From the NCBI GenBank assembly GCA_037127255.1, contig JBANSL010000017.1, positions 64,897,857 through 64,961,856 of the forward strand: 64,000 nt of DNA, written 5' to 3'. The position numbers and the translations under genes are program-made. This document shows positions 32,121 to 41,662 of this stretch, one piece after another; the first letter of the stretch is position 1, and every line of letters starts with the position of its first letter. The DNA is from Persicaria tinctoria. Lineage: Eukaryota; Streptophyta; Magnoliopsida; Caryophyllales; Polygonaceae. The notes beneath the pieces were generated by a model. It was not told the DNA's origin and did not search any database. It saw only the letters and a list, made by a program, of their open reading frames with translations.

Positions 32121-32259
32121 TGTAGGATTGTAGAATTGATGTAAAGTCCTCATTGAGGGTTTCCATTCATTGATATAACATATATATAGGTTACAAAGGT
32201 ATTGGGCCCTAATGGGCTTTTAGCCCATTATACAATATTAAGACCTATGTAATCTATCA
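32121..32259 (-). repeat. 5' LTR of copia element B
   Basis: This LTR is 139 bp and matches 24184-24322 at 135 of 139 positions by eye. Confidence 0.93.
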
Positions 32260-32264
32260 CTCAT

Positions 32265-32577
32265 GAGGCTCATGAAGCGGAAGAGGGACGTGGTGAGACA
32301 CGCGGCGGTCGGGGCCCAGATGAGGCCGAGCGCGTGGTGGCAGGTTGCGGAGAGCGTGGCCGCCGGGAAGCCGATCATATGCAAGGCCTCCAACTTCCAC
32401 GTGTACGACCAAGCGTTTAACATGTCACTGGTGGAGCGCGTGTGGGGGATCGGAGTCGAGTTGGAGGGGTGGGCGTTGACGAGGAGCACGGCGGAGAAGG
32501 CGCTCAGGAGGGTGATGCTAGAGGAGGAAGGCCGGAGGATTAAAGAGAAGGCTTCCGCACTGAGGAAGCTCGCCTAG
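32265..32577 (+). pseudogene. UDP-glycosyltransferase exon 2, last part
   Basis: After the CTCAT duplication the UGT resumes in the same frame that was open at 24183. It encodes the C-terminal donor-binding region: AWWQVAESVAAGKPIICKA, YDQAFNMSLVERVWGIGVE, and a helical tail ending at the TAG at 32575-32577. The PSPG box is badly diverged: the WAPQ and HCGWNS blocks read WRSS and a tryptophan pair, while G-P-I and DQ remain. The donor site was probably degenerate before or after the insertion. Confidence 0.82.
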
Positions 32578-33189
32578 GAGGATGATCATGGCAGCTCTGC
32601 TCAGACCTTGAACAAGTTCATCGCCTTGGTCCTCACCAAGTGATCGATTGATCGATCAGTCTATCGATCGATCAAAATTAATAATAAGAGTGATGGTCGA
32701 ATCAATAAACTAGCTAGATCGTAACTAACAATGGATTTTATGTGTATGTTCCAAATCGAATTTCTATGGTATGTACCATAAATAAACAAAATGGTTAATT
32801 TGTGTATCTATGTCTAGCTAGATTTGTGTATGCCTTGTTAAAATATGATGTGATTCAAGCTTTAAAACCAGAAGTTAGTTCCTATCATATTGGTTAGTTA
32901 AGTTAGTTATGTTACGTGTTTAGCAGAAGTTAGTTTCTTTTGTAATCCACTACCTAGGCTTGATGTTAGTGGTGGTAGTGGTAGTTTCTTTGTCAAACAG
33001 TTTATTTTTCATCTATGCATGTAATGGTGGTTTTCATTTTCATCAATGTGTGAGGCAGTTTAGAAATTGTGTGTGCTCTGCTCTGAGTGTTCTTCACCTC
33101 TAAACCGTCATTTTTGTTTGGTTGATCTGTGTGAATTGCCCATAATATTTTGAGTGTTTGGCAATTGCAACAAACTGGTTATTCCCTAT
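32578..33189. other. 3' flank of the UGT pseudogene
   Basis: No gene was found. A GATCGATC-rich patch lies at 32642-32676. The rest is AT-rich. Confidence 0.5.
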
Positions 33190-34355
33190 TGTTTGAAGAG
33201 GACTAATGTTTGATCAGAGAAAGGAGTTCAAAACAAATTATTGTTGAAGTTATCCTAACTAGCAATCAGATGTTTCCTATAGATATGTCTTCAAAAGTGA
33301 GCAAGGCTTTGGTAGCTAGTGGTGATGCAAAAAAAAAAGTTGTGGCATCTAAGATATGGTCATTTAAATGCTCAGAGTTTGAAATTGTTGAATACCAAAG
33401 AAATTGTGCTAGGTTTGCTTAGAACAGATGAACTTGAGCTTTGTGAACGATGTGTGTATGGAAAGTAGTCTAAACCACATTTCCAAGTGGAAAATCATGG
33501 AGAGCAACAGAGTACTTGGAGCTATTACATGTTGATTTGTGTGGACCAATGTACACTGAGTCATTGAGAGGAAGTAAATTTTTTTGCTCATAACAGATGA
33601 CTTCAGTAGAGTAAGTTGGGTGTACTTTCTGAAATTAAAGTATGAGGCTTTTGAGAACTTTAAGAATTTCAAAGCTCTTGTGGAGAATCAATCAGGTAAG
33701 AGAGTAAAAGCATTGAGAACTGACAGAGGAGGAGAATTTTTATGTCAGGTGGAATCAAGAGAGAACTCACAGCACCATACACTCTAGAACAAAATGGTGT
33801 TGCTGAAAAGAAGAACAGAACCGTGGTTGAGATGGCAAGGAGCATGCTAAAGGCCAAGAAGATGTCAAACAGATTATGGGGTGAGGTCATGGCTACAACA
33901 GTGTACCTCCTCAATATTTCTCCACCTAAAGCAGTGATGAATAGGACTCTTTTGGAAGCTTGGAATTGAAGGAAGCCAAGTGTGAGCTGAGTCATCTGAG
34001 AGTGTTCAAGTATGTAGCCTATGCTTTGGCGAATCAAAGGACCAAGCTAGATGATAAAGCTAAAAAGTGCATATTTGTTGTATATGCTCCTCATTCAAAG
34101 GCCTACAGATTGTATAATCCTCATAAAAACAAGATCATTGTAAGCAGAATTGTAATCTTCAATGAAGATGGTGAGTGTGGTTTCAATGAAGAAGGAAATG
34201 AGCTATGCGCTTAGAGATACATTAGTGAAGATGGGTCATTAGATGATCAGGGTGTGGCAAAGGGCAATCATTGGTAAAGTCCTTCAAGTGGCTCAACTCA
34301 AAATTCATCTCCAACAAGTTCATCATCTGAATCACCTCTAAGGAGATTTAGATCT
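33190..34355 (+). pseudogene. copia element C remnant (integrase region)
   Basis: This plus-strand copia fragment carries the pre-integrase region (FPIDMSSKVSKALVASGD), integrase core pieces ([47 protein letters not shown]) and the connector (KLDDKAKKCIFV, YNPHKNKIIVSR). Several frame changes and stops are present, and about 15 codons are missing between GGEF and the next block. It stops at 34355 in RRFRSL, before RT. It resembles the Tnt1/Tork group. Its last 40 bp also begin the second copy of the segmental duplication. Confidence 0.85.
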
Positions 34356-34611
34356 CTTAAAAAAAATTATCATTCTCGTACTTATTAGTAATAAGTATAA
34401 TATTGTTAAAAATTATTGAATAAAAAAAATTATATAATTTTTACCTTTTTCAAGAAAACGTACTTAAAAATGTCAATTTTTTTAAAAGGTGGCTTGAAAA
34501 AATCATTTAAAAATAAACTGAAGGAGTATATACATTTTATAGAGTTGAATTATTGATGCTATCTTTTATTGGTCTCGTGGAAGTCATTTGATCAACTAAA
34601 TTGACAATTGA

Positions 34612-35544
34612 TGCGTACAAGGTATGTGCGCATCTGCCTGTCCATCCGCGCATTCGATATGCGCAGCTGTCGGCGCGCCTTTTTCATCCGCGCTTTCGCA
34701 GTGCGCTATTGCCTAGGTTAACCGTGCAAACGGCGATAATTTCACCGTGCACTTAACAATTCCGTTTTTTTTTTCCAATAGATTCCCCAGCGTATTCTTC
34801 AAAATGGAGAAGTATCGGAAAAAATAGAGATAGTTCCCTAAATCTGTAATAGTTTTTTTTTCAAAATGGAAAGTTGTTGGAGTTAAAGGCAAAAATAATT
34901 TGAAAAATATGTATTTTATTTCTCCGGTTTAGGGAAATTTTAGAGAAACTGCTGGAGAGTCTTAATTTACAAAATTGAGTTCTTCATCTAGGCTCGAATA
35001 TTTGTCTTTGAAGACCATAAGCACAAACTGGTTTGAGATTGAGAAGGCAAGAAGGAGCCCTTGGAGCTAGATGCAATCTATGAAGGGCCGTTTAGTAGGT
35101 GAACAAGAAATCCCAAGACAATGCCTTTTTTTGGTAATTTCATATCCCTTAACTATCCAATTCGTTCCAGTTACTCAATTAACTTCAACTAGTTCAAAAA
35201 CTTTTGTTACCAAACATATTCAAATACTCCAATCGATTGGTTTTTATCAAATTTTTTTTTAATAATTTGATACTTTAAGAAGTATGAAATTATTTAAAAA
35301 AATTAATAAAAAAAGCTAATATTTTACTATAATTTTTAGGTTCTTAAAAAACGTGCAAAATCTAAAATGACATATATTGTTGAACGGATAGAGTATATGA
35401 TTTGGGATATACCTTGAATTGGTAAATAAAGAGCGGTCATCCGGAATTCGAATTGTGGGCCTTTGAATACTACCCGCAAGTCCTTTCCGGTTGAACCATT
35501 TCGGAATGGTTAATTTGTGATATACCACTCATACCTTGTACGCA
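34612..35544. other. 15-bp inverted repeat bounding part of copy 1
   Basis: TGCGTACAAGGTATG at 34612-34626 is the exact reverse complement of CATACCTTGTACGCA at 35530-35544. Copy 2 keeps only the right-hand word (about 40227). It may mark an older element or an inversion scar; there is no TSD. Confidence 0.4.
35414..35512 (-). mobile_element. Short SINE, copy 2
   Basis: This is the same unit as 21831-21936 in reverse. It is flanked by ATTTGGGATATACC (35400-35413) and ATTTGTGATATACC (35513-35526), a 14-bp TSD with one mismatch. Confidence 0.8.
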
Positions 35545-35707
35545 TAAATTATTTGTTTGACAGAGAAACTAAATACACCACAAATCTGCACGTCGGAATG
35601 GACGTGCAGGTTTGCAGTGGGCTAATTAATTAAAAAAGCGTGATAATTAATTAAATGGATGCACGTTGGAATGAACATGTGTTTAAGAAGGAGGATTTGT
35701 GGTGTAT

Positions 35708-36033
35708 ACTAATTCCCACAAGCGCGTACGGCCAAGCAATGTATACTAATCCATAGGGCCAAGCCGAAGTGGTGAAGTGGTCCGTGTGCAAGTAGGTGAG
35801 GTTGCGACCGTTGATCGCACTTTGCGTAAGTGGTACTGAGCCTCCTCAAAAAATCCCACAAGGGGTTTCTGGGATATGGGGCCGCGAAGCGGTGGGGCCA
35901 GTCACTATAAAAAGTTTACCCTACCAAAGTTTTTAACCATTCCGGAATGGCTCACTGGAAAGGACTTGTGGGTAGTACCCAAAGGTCCCCAATTCGAACC
36001 CCGGATATGGCCGCTCTTTATTTACAAATTCAA
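35708..36033 (+). mobile_element. Composite SINE insertion
   Basis: The 326-bp insert is flanked by a 23-bp near-perfect direct repeat (starts AAGAAGGAGGATTTG; 35685-35707 and 36034-36056, one mismatch). The sister copy has a single uninterrupted version at 40382-40404. Inside, a tRNA-like head (GCCGAAGTGGTGAAGTGG, about 35765) is followed by a full copy of the short SINE (from 35936, TGGCTCACTGG and AATTCGAACCCC). It looks like a heterodimeric SINE. Confidence 0.75.
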
Positions 36034-36512
36034 AAGAAGGAGGATTTGCGGTGTATCTAACAACACCCTTTGAAACATATATACAATTCGGGATATACAA
36101 CTCATAGTGTACACATAAATAAAAGCGGTTGCTATACGCACCCAAAAATTTACTATATCCACCACAAATTTCGTTTAGTTGTTTTTAACTATAATTCGTG
36201 CACCTCTTATGGCGTAGATCTGCGCCTCTTATAGCGTAGGGTATTTTTTCATATCATGCCCCTCTTGAGTCACAACCCTATGGATTAAGAGGCGCATGTT
36301 TTTTTTTAAGATAAAACTACTCTGCTCCTCTTGAGTCAGATGGGTGTGAATCAAGAGGCGCATCATATTAGTAATTTTCGGAAAATAAATTAGCAAGCTT
36401 TTCCCAAAAAGTAATTATGTGATTTTTTTAAGTATTTTTTATTTTAATTAGAAATATATAATTTAAAATATAATGTACAAATTATCAAGTTCATCATCTG
36501 AATCACCTCTAA

Positions 36513-36854
36513 GAGCATCCCCAACGGTGGGGTGCCCCAAAACTTCTCTCTCCTTTTATCATTCGTCCACCTCACTTTTCACTAACTTTATTTTCAACCC
36601 TCTCCGATTCATTTTCACTTCCCACAATAGTCGGGTTCCCCAAATCACTTTTTCCATCTCACATCAAATAAAAAAGAAAGAAAAAAGAATTATTATAGGG
36701 ACACGTGGTCTCATTTTATTGGTTTCGGATTTGGGAAGGTTCCCAATATATTGAGGCACCCCAAAAATCGGGAGGTTGTCTACAATAGTCGGGTTGCCCA
36801 AATGGGTGGAAAAAGTAAAGTGGGGAGGCCAGCTCCCCACCGTTGCTGATGCTC
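36513..36854. mobile_element. MITE with GAGCATCC ends
   Basis: Terminal inverted repeats GAGCATCCCCAACGGTGGGG and GAGCATCAGCAACGGTGGGG (inverse of the right end) bound a 342-bp insert. Copy 1 has the uninterrupted sequence CCTCTAAGGAG at 34336-34346. The flanks suggest a 3-bp TAA-like TSD (TAA left, TGA right), as in PIF/Harbinger MITEs. Confidence 0.8.
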
Positions 36855-38126
36855 TTGAGGAGATTTAGATCTCTTTAAAAAAAAATTATCATTCTTCTCG
36901 TACTTATTAGTAATAAGTATAATATTGTTAAAAATTATTGAATAAAAAATTTTATATAATTTTTACATTTTTCAAGAAAACGTACTTAAAAATGTCAATT
37001 TTTTTAAAAGGTGGCTTGAAAAAATCATTTAAAAATAAACTGAAGGAGTATATACATTTTATAGAGTGAATTATTGATGCTATCTTTTATTGGTCTCGTG
37101 GAAGTCATTTGATCAACTAAATTGACAATTGAGCCAAGACTATGAAAAGTGACATCTATGGACGTTATACTCGATTGTCTGTGTTCTATAACCGGTTAAT
37201 TTTTAGTCACAAATTAATACATGCTCTAGTTTCGGTCGTATATATAATTAATTTGGAGACGAATCCATCCAAATTTTTTTTTATAAGAAAAACAAAATTA
37301 AGGTTAAGGAAGATCCAAGATCATCATCGTACATATAGTCATACTAAAAACGTTTTGAATATATGTGGCTGTAAAAACCATTCAAGCTTCTAATCTTATC
37401 TTTCTCTATCTCAATTGGCTTGATATTTTGAAGTGGATCTTCCCACATTAATCATTATCAACCCAAATTTTTTTATGGGGAAGCAAAAACATTCAAAGAG
37501 AAGCAAATTAAATCAATGAAAATTTGCCAAATCGATTTAACAATTTTTTTTAAAAAAAAAAACCAAATTAGCCATCATCAACTGAAAACTTTTTATTTTA
37601 GGAAGAGGCATTGAATTGATCAACAAATAATGTAAAGGAGGAGGTAGGGGATACTTAAAGCATCTCCGATAGTTTCCCTATTTTGGGGATTTTGAAATTT
37701 TTTGATAATTTTAAAGTATTTTTTTTTTTTAATAGATTCCCCATCCTATTCTTCAAAATGGAGAAGTATCGGAAAAAATAGAGATAGTTCCCTAAATCTG
37801 CAACATTTTTCAAACTAAATGATTCTTCAAATCTTCGAAATGAAAAGTTGTTGGAGTTAAAGCAAAAATAATTTGAAAAATATGTATTTTATTTCTCCGG
37901 TTTAGGGAAATTTTAGAGAAACGGTTGGAGAGTCTTAATTAACAAAATTGAGTTCTTCCTCTAGGCTCGAATATTTGTCTTTGAAGACCATAAGCACAAA
38001 CTGGTTTGAGATTGAGAAGGCAAGAAGGAGCCCTTGGAGCTAGATGCAATCTATGAAGGGCCGTTTAGTAGGTGAACAAGAAATCCCAAGACAGTGCCTT
38101 TTTTTGGTAATTTCATATCCCTTAAC

Positions 38127-39728
38127 CAGGGCCGGACCTGAGGCGAGGCCCAACAAGCCCTCGCCTCGGGCTCAATTAGCCTAGGGGGCTCATAAATAAA
38201 AACAAAGTGTATTTATATATTTTTTTTTTTAAAAAGAAAAATGGACAAAAATAATACAAAGTATCAACTTTTGGCCAAAAATAATACGAATTAACTTTGA
38301 AATTGACCGTTTCATATACGAACTATCGCCTTATTAACCGAAAATAATACATATGTGTATTCCAGTGAACTTCCGACCAAATACGTCACGTGGACGCCGG
38401 AAAACACACATGGTATAAATTTTTGCCACGTCACCAAACTTGTAAGTTATGTCATGTTATAAATTTATTTTTTAGTTTTTTTAAAAAAAAAGAAAAATTA
38501 AACAAATAGACAAATAGCTATCGTACCTTTCGAAACAATGGAGGAGAGAACGAGCAGATAAAATTGAGAAGAAAGTGAAGAAGCCCACTCTCGATTCCAT
38601 TGTTTTGAAAGGTACGGTAGTTATTTGCCTATTTGTTTAATTTTTCTTTTTTAAAAAAAAAACTGAAAAATAAATTTATGACATGGCATAACTTATAAGT
38701 TTGGTGACGTGGCAAAAATTTATGTCATGTGTGTTTTCCGGCGTCCACGTGGCGTATTTGGTCGGAAAGTTCACCGGAATACACATATGTATTATTTTCG
38801 GTTAATACGGCAATAGTTCGTATATGAAACGGTCAATTTCAAAGTTCGTATTATTTTTGGCCAAAAGTTGATACTTGGTATTATTTTTGTCCATTTTTCT
38901 TTAAAAAAAAAAAGAGGCTTAGGGTTGAGTACCGAGCAGCGTTGCAAACAAATGAAAAGGGGAAGAGTAAGCCACTAAGCCTCGTCCGCCTCCTCCTCGC
39001 TCTAATCTCCGGCCTCCTTCTCTACTGCTCCGCCGGTTTTTCCATTTTCTGGCCACCCTACCTCCATCGTTCTTCCTTCTCTCTTCTCTTTCTGATCTTC
39101 CCCATCTCTCCTCTCTTCTTCTTCAAACGCTCTTTTTTCCCTCGACTCCTCTCCTCCGCCACCTCCTCAGTCGCCTTCGTCGCCTCCTCCGATGTGGGCA
39201 TCTGTAGCACCCGAGAGGAATCTTCTTTCGTTGTTCATGCCCAATTTCAACATCTCCATTTGCCCGCCTCCGACAAAGAGCACCAGCACGGTCGATCCAT
39301 CTCAAATCTGAGGATCCATCCACCCCCGATCGAATTAGGGAGGACTCCTACTCTCTTTTGTTCCACCTCCCGTAATTTTGTTGCTCCAACTCCTTGCCCG
39401 GCTCCTACGCTGCCATGGAGGATTTCAGAATTGAATTTAGATGATTTAGGATTTGAAAATTGTCTAAATGCCGCTCATTTTGATTTCTTCCTAATTTGTA
39501 GTTGTAATTAGGATTTTAATCGGAATTATGATGATTGTGCTGATCTTTCTTTGTGCATATATACAGTTAATTGAAATATTTGTTGAAATGATTTTTGTAT
39601 TAGAAACTCTGTTAAAAACCATTTACTCTTATCCTACCATAGGTTATGCATATACTCTAAAGTGGAGTCGTAGAGGGGCCCAATTTTAAATTTCGCCTCG
39701 GGCCATTTAAAACTCAGGTCCAGCCCTG
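38127..39728. mobile_element. Non-autonomous hAT element in copy 2
   Basis: The ends CAGGGCCGGACCTGAG and CAGGGCTGGACCTGAG (inverse of the right end) are flanked by a perfect 8-bp TSD, CCCTTAAC (38119-38126 and 39729-39736). Copy 1 has one CCCTTAAC at 35146-35153, the empty site. No transposase is present. The 190-codon ORF at 38942-39511 has no recognisable domain and is probably leader-derived. A large palindrome sits inside. Confidence 0.95.
38235..38900. mobile_element. Foldback/MULE-type palindrome nested in the hAT element
   Basis: Arms of about 305 bp (38235-38541 and 38597-38900) are inverted copies with few differences, joined by a 55-bp spacer. Landmarks are ATGGACAAAAATAATAC, TTGACCGTTTCATATACGAA, ACGTGGACGCCGGAAAACAC and CGTACCTTTCGAAACAATGG. 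It sits between T- and A-runs, so the TSD cannot be read. A transcript would form a very long hairpin. Confidence 0.85.
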
Positions 39729-39996
39729 CCCTTAACTATCCAATTCGTTTTAGTTACTCAATTAACTTCAACTAGTTCAAAAACTTTTGTTACCAAACAT
39801 ACTCAAATACTCCAATCGATTGGTTTTTATCAAAAAAAAAATTAATAATTTGATACTTTAAGAAGTATGAAATTATTCAAAAAAAATTAATAAAAAAGTT
39901 AATATTTTACTATAATTTTTAGGTTCTTAAAAAACGTGCAAAATCTAAAAGGATATATATTATTAAACAGATGGAGTATATAATTTGGGATATACC

Positions 39997-40208
39997 TTGA
40001 ATTGGTAAATAAAGAGCGGTCATCCGGGATTCGAACTGGGGATCTTTGAATACTACCCGCAAGTCCTTTCCAGTTGAACCATTCCAAAATGGTTAATTTG
40101 GGATATACCTTGAATAGGTAAATAAAGAGCGGTCATTCCTGGGTTCGAACCGGGGACCTATGGGTACTACCCACAAGTCCTTTCCGGTGAGCCATTCCGG
40201 AATGGTTA
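39997..40208 (-). mobile_element. Two tandem SINE copies sharing one target word
   Basis: Two copies of the short SINE (39997-40095 and 40110-40208) alternate with three perfect copies of ATTTGGGATATACC (39983-39996, 40096-40109 and 40209-40222). The sister locus in copy 1 has a single SINE. Confidence 0.85.
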
Positions 40209-40828
40209 ATTTGGGATATACCACTCATACCTTGTACGCATAAATTATTTGTTTGAGGGAGAAACTAAATACACCAAAATCTACACATCGGAATGGACGT
40301 GGAAGTTTGCAGTGGGCTAATTAATTAAAAAGGCGTGCTAATTAATTAAAAATGGTTGCACGTTGGAATGGATGTGCATTTAAGAAGGAGGATTTGCGGT
40401 GTATCTAACAACACCCTTTGAAACATATATACAATTCGGGATATACAACTCATAGTGTACACATAAATAAAAGCGGTCGCTATACGCACCCAAAAATTTA
40501 CTATATCCACCGCAAATTTCGTTTAGTTGTTTTTAACTCTAATTCGTGCACCTCTTATGGCGTAGATCTGCGCCTCTTATGGCATAGGGTATTTTTTGAT
40601 ACCATACCCCTCTTGAGTCACAACTCTATGAATCAAGAGGCGCATGTTTTTTTTTAAGATAAAACTACTCTGCTCCTCTTGAGTCACAGGGGTGTGAATC
40701 AAGAGGCGCAGCATATTAATAATTTTCAGAAAATAAATTAGCAAGCTTTTTGGAAAAGTAATTATGTGATTTTTGTAAGTATTTTTTATTTTTATTAGAA
40801 ATATATAATTTAAAATATAATGTACAAA

Positions 40829-41662
40829 TGGATAATTATTTTAAAAAATCTGACTGTATACTCAATAAATTAAAATAACAAGAATTGCAATATCTAAATT
40901 CAAAAGAATTATATATGAAAACATTCAAACGTTTGTCGAATATATTTAAAAAGAATCATATATGATAACAATTTAATTTTATTTAAATGTGTGAATATAT
41001 TTAATTAGATTAATGTAGATTATTAATATATTGATATCAATTGAGCAACTATAATAAAGAAAATAAAATTTATAAAATAATAATGTAGGCACGAGTAATA
41101 AAACTATCTATATCTATATCTATATCTATATCTATATCTATATCTATATCTATATCCATGTGCTAGTTTTGTCAGACACAAATTTACAAATAGAATGACG
41201 ATTTTCTTTTTATGGTGCACATAGTAAAATTTTAGGGTGTAAAGATTATCACCCTAAATAAATGGTCATATTTTTACATATTTAATTTTTTTATGTCACG
41301 TCGCACGTGGAAGTCATGACATTCAACTAAAATGTCAAAATAGAGCCAGGACCATCGATTCTTTGTGCTGAATGTCACCTTTGATATGACCTTTATTTAT
41401 CTAGACATAAATTAACGGGTTTGTTAAGATACTCCGTATACCACAAATCCGAATGAAGCTATCGCATGTCCGAATCACCGTGGAAATAGACACTGAAAAT
41501 CGAAAGCAAATCATGGTTTAAGGCACGTTCACATCATCGAATAATTACATGTGAGAAAAAAATAATTGTTCATATAATACTCTATCCGTAAAGTAAAACA
41601 TGTTATTTTAGGTATTTTACCACTCACTTTACAAAATTGCCCTTTTAATAATTATATATATA
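40829..41662. other. AT-rich spacer with hexamer microsatellite
   Basis: A (CTATAT)n run of about eight units lies at 41105-41155. At 41579-41625 the words CTCTATCCGTAAAGTAAAAC look like one end of a Stowaway MITE without its partner. No gene was found. Confidence 0.6.

Larger units (their letters stand above)
24184..32259 (-). mobile_element. Ty1/copia element B, full length, inserted in UGT exon 2
   Basis: Two 139-bp LTRs (24184-24322 and 32121-32259) have TG...CA ends and are flanked by a perfect 5-bp TSD, CTCAT (24179-24183 and 32260-32264). The LTRs differ at four positions. The element is 8,076 bp in all but carries a nested hAT element (24910-25582) and a nested solo LTR (28184-31345). 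Pol domains lie on the minus strand; no gag domain was seen, so it may be non-autonomous. Motifs and short LTRs resemble copia element D at 60568. Confidence 0.95.
34315..36485. repeat. Segmental duplication, copy 1
   Basis: The unit starts CAAGTTCATCATCTGAATCA and ends ATAATGTACAAATTAT. It is directly followed by copy 2, which starts with the same words at 36486. Matching landmarks run through both: CTTATTAGTAATAAGTATAA, GCAAGAAGGAGCCCTTGGAG, AAGAAGGAGGATTTG and AAGAGGCGCATG. Copy 1 holds one SINE (35414-35512) and a composite SINE (35708-36033). No gene is present. Confidence 0.88.
36486..40828. repeat. Segmental duplication, copy 2
   Basis: This is the second tandem copy of 34315-36485. 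It is enlarged by a 342-bp MITE (36513-36854), a 1,602-bp hAT element (38127-39728) and an extra SINE (40110-40208). It also holds a 37134-37720 segment that differs from the shorter 34611-34770 of copy 1. An ORF at 37142-37393 lies in that unmatched part and shows no recognisable motif. Confidence 0.88.

Noticed and set aside
38942..39511. 190-codon open frame inside the hAT element
   Set aside because: No recognisable domain, hydrophobic and Ser/Pro-rich text from C/T-rich leader-like DNA, and the host element is non-autonomous. Not called a gene.
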